This document shows, in pieces, positions 35,733-43,394 of a stretch of 64,000 nucleotides of DNA (its first letter is position 1; the number at the start of each line of letters is the position of its first letter). Both the position numbers and the translations under genes were made by a program. This DNA is from Streptomyces sp. CB02366 (lineage in GTDB: Bacteria; Actinomycetota; Actinomycetes; Streptomycetales; Streptomycetaceae): assembly GCF_001905905.1 (NCBI RefSeq), contig NZ_LIVT01000005.1, forward strand, positions 186,001 to 250,000. Reading direction: 5' to 3'. The notes under the pieces were generated by a model. It did no database searches. It saw nothing but the letters and a program-made list of their open reading frames with translations, and was not told the origin of the DNA.

Positions 35733-37079
35733 ATGGAGCCCAATGTCCTGCTCGAAGCCCTGATCGAGGAAGCCGGGGTCTCGCGCGCGGGCCTCGCCGG
35801 CCACGTCAACCGGGCGGGCCGGGCCCGCGGGCTGAGCCTGCGGTACGAACACACGGCGGTCTCCCGCTGGCTCAAGGGCCAGCGCCCACGCGGCCAGGTG
35901 TCCGACCTGATCTGCGAGGTGCTGGCCGACCGGCTCGGGCGGCCCGTCGGACTCGACGACATCGGGATGGGCGCCTTCGCCGCCGGCCCGGACGCCGGGG
36001 CCGAGGGGGCCACCCTCTCCGGGTTCGTCGAGCGGGCCACCGCCCTGTGGCGTTCGGACGGACAGCAGCGCCCGGACCTGGCCACGGTGCCCGCCGTCAC
36101 GGGGACGCCGGCGGTGGTGCCGGTCTGGGAGTGGGAGAACCCGCCCGAGGACACCGACGTCTCGCGTCCGGGACCGGTCCGGGTGAGCGAGGCCGGCATA
36201 GCGATGCTCAAGGCGGCCCGCGACCACTACGAGCAGATGTACCGCAAGACGGGCGGCATCGCGACCAGGTCCCGGATCGTGCGCTTCCTCGACGCGGAGG
36301 CCGCGCCGCTGCTGCGCGGCGGCCACAGCGACGCCCTCGGCCGCAGCCTGCACCGCGCGACCGCCGGACTGGTGGCGGTGGCGGGCATCTGCGCCTACGA
36401 CTCCGACGCCCACGGCCTGGCCCAGCGCTACTTCCACCAGGCGCTGCGGCTCGCCAAGTCCAGCGGGGACCGGGGGCTCGGCGGCTATGTGATCGCCCTG
36501 CTGGTCACCCAGTCGCTGTTCCTCGGCGACCACCGCCGCTCCATCGCCTTCGCCGAGGCCGCGCTGCGGGCCGCCGGCGACCACATCACCCCCGCCCTCG
36601 CCGCCGACCTGTACGCCATGCAGGCCAAGGCGTACGCCCGGCTCAGCGACGCGGCGAGCGCCCGCGCCTGCATCGGGCGGGCCGAGAGCCAGGCGGACCG
36701 CATCCACACCGGCCGGGAGCCGGACGAGACGGGGTACGTCCAGCCGGGGCTGGTCGACGTCCAGGTGGCGGAGGCGCTGCTCGGCCTCGGGGACCTCCCC
36801 GCCGCGCGGGAGCACGCGGCCTCCGCCGTGCGCGCCCCGGCGCACGATCGGGGGCGCGTGCACCGGCTCGCCATGCTCAGCCACATCGAGCTGCTCCAGG
36901 GCGAGGCCGACCGCGCGGCCGTCACCGCTGCCGAGATGGCGGCCAGGGCGCGGGGGATGGAGTCCCAGCGGCTGCGCGACCGGCTGCGGGGGATCAGGCG
37001 CGGCCTCGCGGCGAGCGGCTGCGCCGAGGCCGTACGGACCACGGACCTCATCGACGAGGCGCTCCGCGTGCCTCTGTGA
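35733..37079 (+). CDS. HTH regulator with repeat-rich (TPR-like) C-terminus
   Basis: The N-terminus is an XRE-like DNA-binding domain (about residues 1-75, with YEHTAVSRWLKGQRPRGQVSDLICEVLADRLGRPVG). The remainder is alpha-helical and consists of TPR-like repeats, for example AQRYFHQALRLAKSSGD and LGDLPAAREHAASAVRA. Streptomycetes have several paralogues of this type, NsdA being the one studied in development and antibiotic control; whether this protein does the same is not known. It is monocistronic and has a palindrome in its promoter region. Confidence 0.85.
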   Translation: MEPNVLLEALIEEAGVSRAGLAGHVNRAGRARGLSLRYEHTAVSRWLKGQRPRGQVSDLICEVLADRLGRPVGLDDIGMGAFAAGPDAGAEGATLSGFVERATALWRSDGQQRPDLATVPAVTGTPAVVPVWEWENPPEDTDVSRPGPVRVSEAGIAMLKAARDHYEQMYRKTGGIATRSRIVRFLDAEAAPLLRGGHSDALGRSLHRATAGLVAVAGICAYDSDAHGLAQRYFHQALRLAKSSGDRGLGGYVIALLVTQSLFLGDHRRSIAFAEAALRAAGDHITPALAADLYAMQAKAYARLSDAASARACIGRAESQADRIHTGREPDETGYVQPGLVDVQVAEALLGLGDLPAAREHAASAVRAPAHDRGRVHRLAMLSHIELLQGEADRAAVTAAEMAARARGMESQRLRDRLRGIRRGLAASGCAEAVRTTDLIDEALRVPL

Positions 37080-37144
37080 GCTCCGCCGACGCCCCGCCGC
37101 TCGTTCCTCCTGGCAGATGAGCCTGCTGACATGGTGACCCCCAC

Positions 37145-37696
37145 ATGTCGAAAGGCGGCACAACCGTGCAATGGGCGAACTTGAGCGAACGGAATGTGTA
37201 TCAGAACCCGTGGTTCCGGGTGAATCTGGCGGACGTCCGGCTTCCCGACGGCAGCCACCTCGACCACTTCGTCATCCGCCAGCGTCCCGTCGCGGCCGCC
37301 ACCGCCGTCAACGAGGCGAACGAGGTGCTGCTGCTCTGGCGGCACCGCTTCATCACCGACAGCTGGGGGTGGGAACTGGCCGCGGGCGTCGTCGAGGACG
37401 GCGAGGACGTCGCGGCGGCCGCGGCCCGGGAGATGGAGGAGGAGACCGGCTGGCGCCCCGGCGAGCTGCGCCCCCTGCTCACCGTGGAACCGTCGAACGG
37501 CCTCACCGACGCCCGCCACCACCTCTACTGGTCCGACGAGGCGCAGTGGACCGGGCAACCGCAGGACGCCTTCGAGTCGTCCCGCCGCGCGTGGATACCG
37601 CTCAAGGTGGTCCCGGACATGATCGCCCGGGGCGAGGTGCCCGCCGCGAACATGGCGGCCGCCCTGCTGATGCTGCACCACCTGCGTCCGGGCTGA
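37145..37696 (+). CDS. NUDIX hydrolase
   Basis: This enzyme hydrolyses a nucleoside diphosphate linked to another group. The NUDIX box is complete at residues 81-103: G, five residues, E, seven residues, then REMEEETGW, exactly the family consensus. The surrounding fold resembles ADP-ribose pyrophosphatases (WRHRFITDSWGWELAAG). GTG 37166 has AAAGG ten bases before it and may be the true start, which would remove seven residues. The substrate is not known. Confidence 0.92.
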   Translation: MSKGGTTVQWANLSERNVYQNPWFRVNLADVRLPDGSHLDHFVIRQRPVAAATAVNEANEVLLLWRHRFITDSWGWELAAGVVEDGEDVAAAAAREMEEETGWRPGELRPLLTVEPSNGLTDARHHLYWSDEAQWTGQPQDAFESSRRAWIPLKVVPDMIARGEVPAANMAAALLMLHHLRPG

Positions 37697-38185
37697 TCCC
37701 GGCCACGCGGCCGAACCCCTGCCCGCGCGAGAGGCCGGCCCCGGGCGACCGGGGCCGGCTCCTGGACGGGCGGCACCCGGGGAAGCCCGGGCCCGTCCTG
37801 CGGCCGGGGCTTCCGACGGGCCAGGGTTCGGCCGCGCGGCCGCCGTCCTCGCGCCGTGAAGGGCGGCCGGCCCTCCTGTGAACGCTGCGCTCCGAGCGGT
37901 TCAATATCTACGGCCACGGAGTGAGGGTTCAATGCGCCGTGCCGGGAGTGTTTTTGTCGCGGCAAAGAGAGTGGAAATATTCATCGTACGCGGACCATTG
38001 CGGCATGCTACTGTCGATCTCGGTTGCAGTTGTGGTTCCCAAAACTTCAAGCTTCTGCGTGGATGATTTCACCGGTGGAAGCTTCCTGGTGTTTTCCGGT
38101 TTTTCTCCGGGCGGGGCATCATCGCGGCGACGCGGCATCCGTACACGACGGCTGCCGACGTACACGCCCCCGAAGGAGATGTGAC
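37697..38185 (+). promoter_or_regulatory. Gene-free region with A/T-rich leader of the cold-shock gene
   Basis: The first half is G/C-rich and shows nothing. From about 37900 to 38110 the composition drops sharply in G+C, with runs such as GTTTTTG, and there are two AAGCTT-containing segments (38049-38055 and 38078-38084) that can pair as a stem. This resembles the long 5' leaders of cold-shock mRNAs. Open frames crossing it have no support. CGAAGGAG precedes the csp start. Confidence 0.45.
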
Positions 38186-38389
38186 ATGGCGTCAGGCACG
38201 GTGAAATGGTTCAACGCGGCCAAGGGCTTCGGCTTCATCGAGCAGGACGGTGACGGCGCCGACGTGTTCGCCCACTTCTCTAACATCGCCGCCCAGGGCT
38301 TCCGTGAGCTGTCCGAAGGCCAGAAGGTCACCTTCGACATAGCGCCGAACCAGAAGGGCCCGACGGCCGAGAACATCGTTCCCGCCTGA
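38186..38389 (+). CDS. CspA-type cold-shock protein
   Basis: This 67-residue single cold-shock domain has RNP1 (KGFGFI) and RNP2 (VFAHF) and begins MASGTVKWFNAAKG. Such proteins bind single-stranded RNA and melt structures that hinder translation. AAGGAG lies eight bases before ATG. It stands directly upstream of a DEAD-box helicase gene, separated by a terminator, in a module that would act on RNA structure. Confidence 0.96.
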   Translation: MASGTVKWFNAAKGFGFIEQDGDGADVFAHFSNIAAQGFRELSEGQKVTFDIAPNQKGPTAENIVPA

Positions 38390-38404
38390 CGCTGACACGT
38401 ACTT

Positions 38405-38456
38405 CGTAGCCGGGACCCGCATCCTCTGGGGTGCGGGCCCCGGCTACGAGCATTTT
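38405..38456 (+). terminator. Intrinsic terminator after csp
   Basis: The stem pairs 38405-38421 with 38432-38448 with one mismatch, and ATTTTT follows directly. This is the most classical intrinsic terminator in the window, so the csp message normally ends before the helicase gene. Confidence 0.9.
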
Positions 38457-38648
38457 TCCCGAGAAGCGCCGACCCCGGCAGAACCACCGTACGCGGGGCC
38501 TTGCGGCTGCCCGTTCCCGTTGAGCCGCACTCCGCAGGCGTACTGGATTTCCCGTCCGCATCCCGCCACCCTTTCCAGGGCCCGTGCCCCGCTTCGCGGT
38601 CGGCCGTAGGCCTGATTCGATCTCTTATTCTGTTCGGCCCGTTCTTGT

Positions 38649-38708
38649 GATTCCCCGCGCTGTTCTTCCGCTGCGGGAATTCCTTGATACGTGCCGTATC
38701 AAGGAAGG
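38649..38708 (+). promoter_or_regulatory. Hairpins masking the DEAD-box helicase ribosome-binding site
   Basis: A perfect 10-bp inverted repeat, TCCTTGATAC (38681-38690) with GTATCAAGGA (38696-38705), ends inside the ribosome-binding sequence AAGGAAGG (38701-38708) that serves ATG 38715. A second, bulged stem (ATTCCC..GC with GC..GGGAAT, 38650-38658 with 38673-38680) stands directly upstream. When folded, the first hairpin would hide half of the ribosome-binding site. This looks like translational control, possibly by temperature or by an RNA-binding protein. Confidence 0.7.
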
Positions 38709-38714
38709 TTCTGA

Positions 38715-40235
38715 ATGAACCCCACACGTACGGACAACCGCTCCTCCCGCGCCCGCAGCCGTTCCGTCGGCTCCGGGGCGGGTACAGGCAGGGCCGGTCA
38801 CTCCACCTCGCCCGCGCCGTCCCGCTCCGGCGCCCCGTCCCGCTCCGGCGGTTCCGGGCGTTCGGGCGGCCCGGGCCGTCGGCCCGCCGCGGTCCAGGGC
38901 GAGTTCGCCCTGCCGGTCACGGTCACTCCCGCGCTGCCCGCGGTCGAAGCGTTCGCCGACCTCGATATGCCGGGGCCGCTGCTGGCGGCGCTGACCGCGC
39001 AGGGTGTCAGCGTCCCGTTCCCGATCCAGGGCGCGACCCTGCCCGACACCCTCGCGGGCCGCGACGCCCTGGGCCGTGGACGCACCGGCTCCGGCAAGAC
39101 CCTCGCTTTCGGCCTGGCCCTGCTGGCCCGTACCGCCGGACAGCGAGCCGAGCCCCGCCGGCCGCTGGCCCTGGTCCTGGTGCCGACGCGCGAGCTGGCC
39201 CAGCAGGTGACCGACGCCCTCGCTCCGTACGCCCGCTCGGTGAAGCTGCGCCTGGCCACCGTCGTCGGCGGGATGTCGATCGGAAGGCAGGCCGGCGCAC
39301 TGCGTGGAGGCGCCGAGGTCGTCGTCGCGACGCCGGGCCGGCTCAAGGACCTCATCGACCGCGGCGACTGCCGGCTGGACCAGGTCGCGATCACGGTGCT
39401 GGACGAGGCCGATCAGATGGCCGACATGGGCTTCATGCCCCAGGTCACCGCTCTCCTGGACCAGGTCCGCCCCGAGGGGCAGCGGATGCTGTTCTCCGCC
39501 ACCCTGGACCGCAACGTCGACCGCCTGGTCCGCCGCTACCTCACCGACCCGGTCGTCCACTCCGTCGACCCGTCCGCAGGCGCGGTCACCACGATGGAAC
39601 ACCACGTGCTGCACGTCCACGGCGCCGACAAGCACCGCACGACGACCGAGATCGCGGCCCGCGACGGCCGGGTGATCATGTTCCTGGACACCAAGCGGGC
39701 CGTGGACAAGCTCACCGACCACCTCCTGGCCAGCGGTGTCCGGGCCGCCGCCCTGCACGGCGGGAAGGCCCAGGGGCAGCGCACCCGCACCCTGACCCAG
39801 TTCAAGAACGGGCACGTCACCGTGCTCGTGGCCACGAACGTCGCCGCCCGCGGCATCCACGTCGACAACCTCGACCTCGTCGTCAACGTCGACCCGCCGA
39901 CCGACCACAAGGATTACCTCCACCGCGGCGGTCGTACCGCGCGGGCAGGGGAGTCCGGCAGCGTCGTCACCTTGGTCACCCCCAACCAGCGACGCGACAT
40001 GACCCGCCTCATGACCGCCGCCGGCATCGTGCCCCAGACCACCCGGGTCCACTCCGGCGAGGAGGCGCTCGGCCGGATCACCGGCGCCCGGACCCCTTCC
40101 GGCGTTCCCGTGACGATCACCGCGCCGGTGGTCGAGCGACGCCGGCGCGGCACCTCCTCCCGCGGCCGGCGCAGCCCCGCCTCGGCGGCCCGGCGCGTGA
40201 CCGCGCACCAGTCCTCCTTCGACGCGGCGGCCTGA
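38715..40235 (+). CDS. DEAD-box RNA helicase
   Basis: This ATP-dependent RNA helicase has motif I GRGRTGSGKT, Ia PTRELAQQ, II DEAD (VLDEADQM), III SAT and VI HRGGRTARAG. The first 60 residues and the last 35 are low-complexity Ser/Gly/Arg sequence, which typically helps RNA binding. The length of 506 residues is normal. It follows a CspA-type gene and precedes CBS-domain and unknown small genes; a similar grouping occurs in other streptomycetes as I recall. Its ribosome-binding site lies in a hairpin, suggesting control of translation. Confidence 0.95.
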   Translation: MNPTRTDNRSSRARSRSVGSGAGTGRAGHSTSPAPSRSGAPSRSGGSGRSGGPGRRPAAVQGEFALPVTVTPALPAVEAFADLDMPGPLLAALTAQGVSVPFPIQGATLPDTLAGRDALGRGRTGSGKTLAFGLALLARTAGQRAEPRRPLALVLVPTRELAQQVTDALAPYARSVKLRLATVVGGMSIGRQAGALRGGAEVVVATPGRLKDLIDRGDCRLDQVAITVLDEADQMADMGFMPQVTALLDQVRPEGQRMLFSATLDRNVDRLVRRYLTDPVVHSVDPSAGAVTTMEHHVLHVHGADKHRTTTEIAARDGRVIMFLDTKRAVDKLTDHLLASGVRAAALHGGKAQGQRTRTLTQFKNGHVTVLVATNVAARGIHVDNLDLVVNVDPPTDHKDYLHRGGRTARAGESGSVVTLVTPNQRRDMTRLMTAAGIVPQTTRVHSGEEALGRITGARTPSGVPVTITAPVVERRRRGTSSRGRRSPASAARRVTAHQSSFDAAA

Positions 40236-40281
40236 CGACTTCGTGATCCGGAAGCTGACCCATCTCTGCAGGAGGCGCCTT

Positions 40282-40686
40282 GTGACGCTGGTTCAGACGC
40301 AGCTCCGCTCGACGGAGACCACGGTGGTGGCCAGGACCGTGGCCGACGCCATGGGCGCCGCCGGACCGCAGGTCTGTGACGACATGACCGTCGAGGTGGT
40401 CCTGTCCGTCATGGCCGGCGCCCGTACCGACCGCCTGCTCGTCTGCGACGCCGACGGCCTGTGCACCGGACTGGTCACCCAGGACCGGCTCACAGCAGCC
40501 CGCGACGACTCCGCGTACACGGACCGGACCCGCCTGCGGGACATCCTCGGCGACCGCGGCCCGTTCACCTCGCCGGTGGCCACCATGGCCGAAGCCGGGC
40601 GCATGATGCGCTACAGCCGCGTCGACGCCCTGCCTGTGGTCGACGAGCACGGCAGCGCGCTGGGCGTCCTCGTCCTCGCCCGCTGA
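40282..40686 (+). CDS. CBS-domain pair protein
   Basis: Two CBS repeats make up nearly the whole 134-residue protein (for instance RTDRLLVCDADGLCTGLVTQDRL and ATMAEAGRMMRYSRVDALPVVDEHGSALGVLV). Such pairs bind adenine nucleotides and act as energy or ligand sensors. GTG 40282 is supported by GGAGG six bases before it. It lies 46 bases after the helicase stop, so it is probably in the same operon and may regulate helicase activity; that is inference. Confidence 0.88.
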   Translation: MTLVQTQLRSTETTVVARTVADAMGAAGPQVCDDMTVEVVLSVMAGARTDRLLVCDADGLCTGLVTQDRLTAARDDSAYTDRTRLRDILGDRGPFTSPVATMAEAGRMMRYSRVDALPVVDEHGSALGVLVLAR

Positions 40687-40742
40687 GCCGTCCCCACCGC
40701 GGCGGAATCCCTCCCTCTTCGTCCCTCTCCCTGTGAGGCATC

Positions 40743-41054
40743 ATGCGTTGTGTCATCGCCCGCTTCCCGTTCGACCTCACCAAGAGCGGCGTACTGGAAT
40801 CGATGAAGGGCATCAAGCCCGAGCAGCTTTCCGGCGAGTCCGTGACCATCGGCCGCCGCACCTTCCCCCTCAAACAGGTCGGCCAGGTCATCACGCGCCA
40901 GGACCGCCGCGACTTCACTGCGGGAGAGGTCCTGCGGGCCATGACCCAGCTCGGGTTCACCTGCCGTGAACTTCCCCGGGCCGCCGCGCCCGCGCCGGTA
41001 CGCACCCCGATGCAGCAGGCTTCCGCGATGCTCGGCGCCTCCGCGGCGGCCTGA
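40743..41054 (+). CDS. Unknown small protein of the cold-shock module
   Basis: This 103-residue soluble protein is not one I can assign to a family. It begins MRCVIARFPFDLTKSGVLES and has a mixed alpha/beta look with an Ala/Pro-rich tail. It lies 56 bases after the CBS gene in the same direction and before a strong terminator, so it closes the csp/DEAD/CBS group. RNA binding or helicase partnership is only a guess from context. Confidence 0.8.
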   Translation: MRCVIARFPFDLTKSGVLESMKGIKPEQLSGESVTIGRRTFPLKQVGQVITRQDRRDFTAGEVLRAMTQLGFTCRELPRAAAPAPVRTPMQQASAMLGASAAA

Positions 41055-41090
41055 CCGGCGGGCGGCCGCGAGCCGTCCGCAGCGCTGGGA

Positions 41091-41126
41091 CGAGGGCCCG
41101 ACCGGAGTGCGCCGGTCGGGCCCTCG
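41091..41126. terminator. Terminator of the cold-shock module
   Basis: A perfect 15-bp stem (41091-41105 with 41112-41126) follows the last gene of the module by 36 bases and lies before the convergent gene at 41183. CCCCGTTCT follows. Confidence 0.85.
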
Positions 41127-41182
41127 CCCCGTTCTGCCGGGGTGGGGCTTCCCGGTATGGGGCTTCTGGGTGGGGTGGTGGG

Positions 41183-41542
41183 TCAGTGGTCGGAGTAGCT
41201 GAAGTCGCCCATGGTCCAGGCGCTGACGTCCTGGATGGCGACGCGGTACATGCCGCCTGTCTCGGGGATGCCGATGGTGCCCTGGAGGATGCGGGCCACG
41301 TGGAAGTGCAGGTGGGTGGGCGGTTCTTCCGCGGTCTTCGTGGCGGTGAAGACGGTGGAGAAGTCGCTGAGGTGGTCGGAGTCGGCCAGGACCTCCGAGA
41401 CCCGCTGCCTCCAGACGGCTTCGGGGGCCAGTCGGCCGGTGATGACGGCGCCACCGGCGACCACGGTCAGAGTCATCTGGTTGCTGTGCCCTGACTCCAC
41501 CAGGGCGGCAACGTCGACAAGCAGTGCGTCAGGCTTCGACAT
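41183..41542 (-). CDS. Hypothetical protein, possibly GvpU-like
   Basis: This 119-residue soluble protein has the pattern NQMTLTVVAGGAVITGRL early and HLHFHVARILQGTIGIPETGGMYRVAIQDVSAWTMGDFSY at the end. The layout resembles gas-vesicle accessory protein GvpU from memory, but no gas-vesicle genes lie here and the match is weak. Coding is supported by the consistent amino acid composition and by an ATG start. It is monocistronic and its role is unknown. Confidence 0.7.
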   Translation of the reverse strand: MSKPDALLVDVAALVESGHSNQMTLTVVAGGAVITGRLAPEAVWRQRVSEVLADSDHLSDFSTVFTATKTAEEPPTHLHFHVARILQGTIGIPETGGMYRVAIQDVSAWTMGDFSYSDH

Positions 41543-41697
41543 GGAGCCGATTGTATTCGCCGGTCCCCGGCCGCCCCTGTGCGGTGCCCGTACGCCCCTG
41601 TGCGGCGCCCCTGCCGCGGGCCGGACGGTGCTGAGATACCGGCGTTGAGGCGGTGAAGGCGCCGGCGGCGCGGCAGCCCCATGAGTGGAATGAGTTC

Positions 41698-42284
41698 ATG
41701 GCTGAAGTGATCGCAATGCTGGAAGAGCTCAGGAACATCGCCCCGCTGACCGCCGCGGCTGCGGCGGCGCGGTTCTCGGCTCAGGAGTGGACGCCCGGGG
41801 GCAAGGTCCGTGAGGGCGTGGAGACGTCGTGGGACAAGGGCGGCGTCGGGGGCTGGATCCAGACACGTCCGGCGATGGGGAGGTCAGCGTTTCGTTCTTC
41901 GTCTGGACCCGAGATGTCGACGAGTCGGGCTACTTCGACGACCTGGATGCCGTCTACGAGCAGGGGGAGCAGATGCTGGCCGGCTTCCTCCCCGGGATCG
42001 AGGAGTCCCCGCTCGCCGGTCACCTCATCGAAGCCGAGGTGACGGAGGCGGACGGGGACGAGTTCGTCAAGCTGAAGAAGTGGGCCCTCGACGGCCGGGT
42101 TCTGACCGCCGGTGTGATCCAGCACGACACCGATCTTCCGGTGATGGTCGTGGTGGCGCTGGAGGAGCCTGGGCTTCGGGCCCACGTATCCGCGCCGTCG
42201 CTCCGCAGTGCTCCGGCACGGAGTCGGGCCGGAGGTGGAAGACGAGGCTCTGTCGGGGCCGCACACGGTCCTGACCTCGGGTAA
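41698..42284 (+). pseudogene. Frameshifted small gene (two overlapping frames)
   Basis: The first frame from ATG 41698 reads MAEVIAMLEELRNIAPLTAA to EGVETSWDKGGVGGW, and then turns into arginine/serine-rich noise. The protein-like sequence continues in the next frame from about 41870, with DGEVSVSFFVWTRDVDESGY, LIEAEVTEADGDEFVKLKKW and GVIQHDTDLPVMVVVALEE. One missing base between about 41850 and 41890 explains this; a GGGGG run lies there. The intact protein would have about 160-195 residues; I do not know its function. It could be a real pseudogene or an error in the sequence. Confidence 0.65.
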
Positions 42285-42335
42285 CGCGCCCCGGCGGGCC
42301 CGGCTGCATGAGCGCCGGCCCCGCCGGTAGGACGG

Positions 42336-43205
42336 TCAGTACGGGTAGAAACCCGAGCCCGTCTTGCGGCCGAGGCGGCCCGCGTCGACCATGCGCTGGA
42401 GCAGCGGGGGAGCGGCGTACAGCGGCTCCTTGTACTCGGCGTACATCGAGTCCGCGACCGAGGCCACGGTGTCCAGGCCGATCAGGTCGGCCAGCTTGAG
42501 CGGACCCATCGGGTGGGCGCAGCCCATCTCCATGCCGTTGTCGATGTCCTCGCGGCTGGCGATGCCCGACTCGAACATCCGGATCGCGGAGAGCAGGTAC
42601 GGGATCAGCAGCGCGTTCACGACGAACCCGGACCGGTCCTGGGCGCGGATCGGGTGCTTGCCGAGCACGTCCTGAACGACGGCCTCGGCGCGCGCGATCG
42701 TCTCGTCCGAGGTGGTCAGCGCCGGGATCAGCTCGACGAGCTTCTGCACCGGGGCCGGGTTGAAGAAGTGGATGCCGATGACCTGGTCCGGGCGCGAGGT
42801 GGCGACGGCCAGCTTCACCAACGGGATCGAGGAGGTGTTGGAGGCCAAGATCGCGTCCTGGCGGGTCACCACCTGGTCGAGCACCTGGAAGATCTCGGTC
42901 TTGACCTGCTCGTTCTCCACGACGGCCTCGATGACGAGATCGCGGTCGGCGAACTCCCCGAGGTCGGTGGTGAAGCTCAGGCGTCCCAGCGTCTCGTCCC
43001 GCTCCGCCGCTGTGATCTTGCCGCGCTCGGCGGCCTTCGAGAGGGAGTTGTGCAGACGGGTGCGGCCGATCTCCAGCGCTTCGCCGGTGGTCTCGGCGAC
43101 CTTCACTTCGAGGCCGCTGCGCGCGCACACCTCTGCGATACCTGCGCCCATCTGGCCGCAGCCCACCACTCCGACGCGTGCAATATCGGCCATAAGGTCC
43201 GTCAC
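42336..43205 (-). CDS. 3-hydroxybutyryl-CoA dehydrogenase
   Basis: This NAD(P)-dependent enzyme oxidises 3-hydroxyacyl-CoA or makes 3-hydroxybutyryl-CoA. The Rossmann motif is VGVVGCGQMGAGIAEVCARSG, the catalytic region contains SNTSSIPL and IGIHFFNPAPVQKLVELI, and the C-terminal dimer domain ends LGRKTGSGFYPY. The start may be GTG 43205, with GAAAGG before it, or ATG 43193. In streptomycetes it feeds the ethylmalonyl-CoA pathway or fatty-acid metabolism. No pathway partner is adjacent. Confidence 0.94.
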   Translation of the reverse strand: MTDLMADIARVGVVGCGQMGAGIAEVCARSGLEVKVAETTGEALEIGRTRLHNSLSKAAERGKITAAERDETLGRLSFTTDLGEFADRDLVIEAVVENEQVKTEIFQVLDQVVTRQDAILASNTSSIPLVKLAVATSRPDQVIGIHFFNPAPVQKLVELIPALTTSDETIARAEAVVQDVLGKHPIRAQDRSGFVVNALLIPYLLSAIRMFESGIASREDIDNGMEMGCAHPMGPLKLADLIGLDTVASVADSMYAEYKEPLYAAPPLLQRMVDAGRLGRKTGSGFYPY

Positions 43206-43394
43206 CTCGTGCCTTTCGCTGTTCTCCGTATCGCAGGGTCCGTCTGATTCCGGTGCCCGCTTCGACCCCCCGACGTTACTCCGCATGCCGACCCCGAGGT
43301 CTGGCGGGTCGCGGCGGCTACGGATGGGAAGGATGCGGTTACGTAGAGCCAGTCCGGTCAGGTGCGGGATCACGGCGGAGAGAGGCGGATCAGA

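Noticed and set aside
37921..38184. 87-codon frame ending two bases before the csp start
   Set aside because: It lies in the A/T-rich leader, has no clear ribosome-binding site, and its composition is not protein-like.
41183..41542. Gas-vesicle gene cluster suggested by a GvpU-like protein
   Set aside because: No GvpA, GvpF/L or other gas-vesicle proteins occur nearby, so a cluster cannot be claimed.
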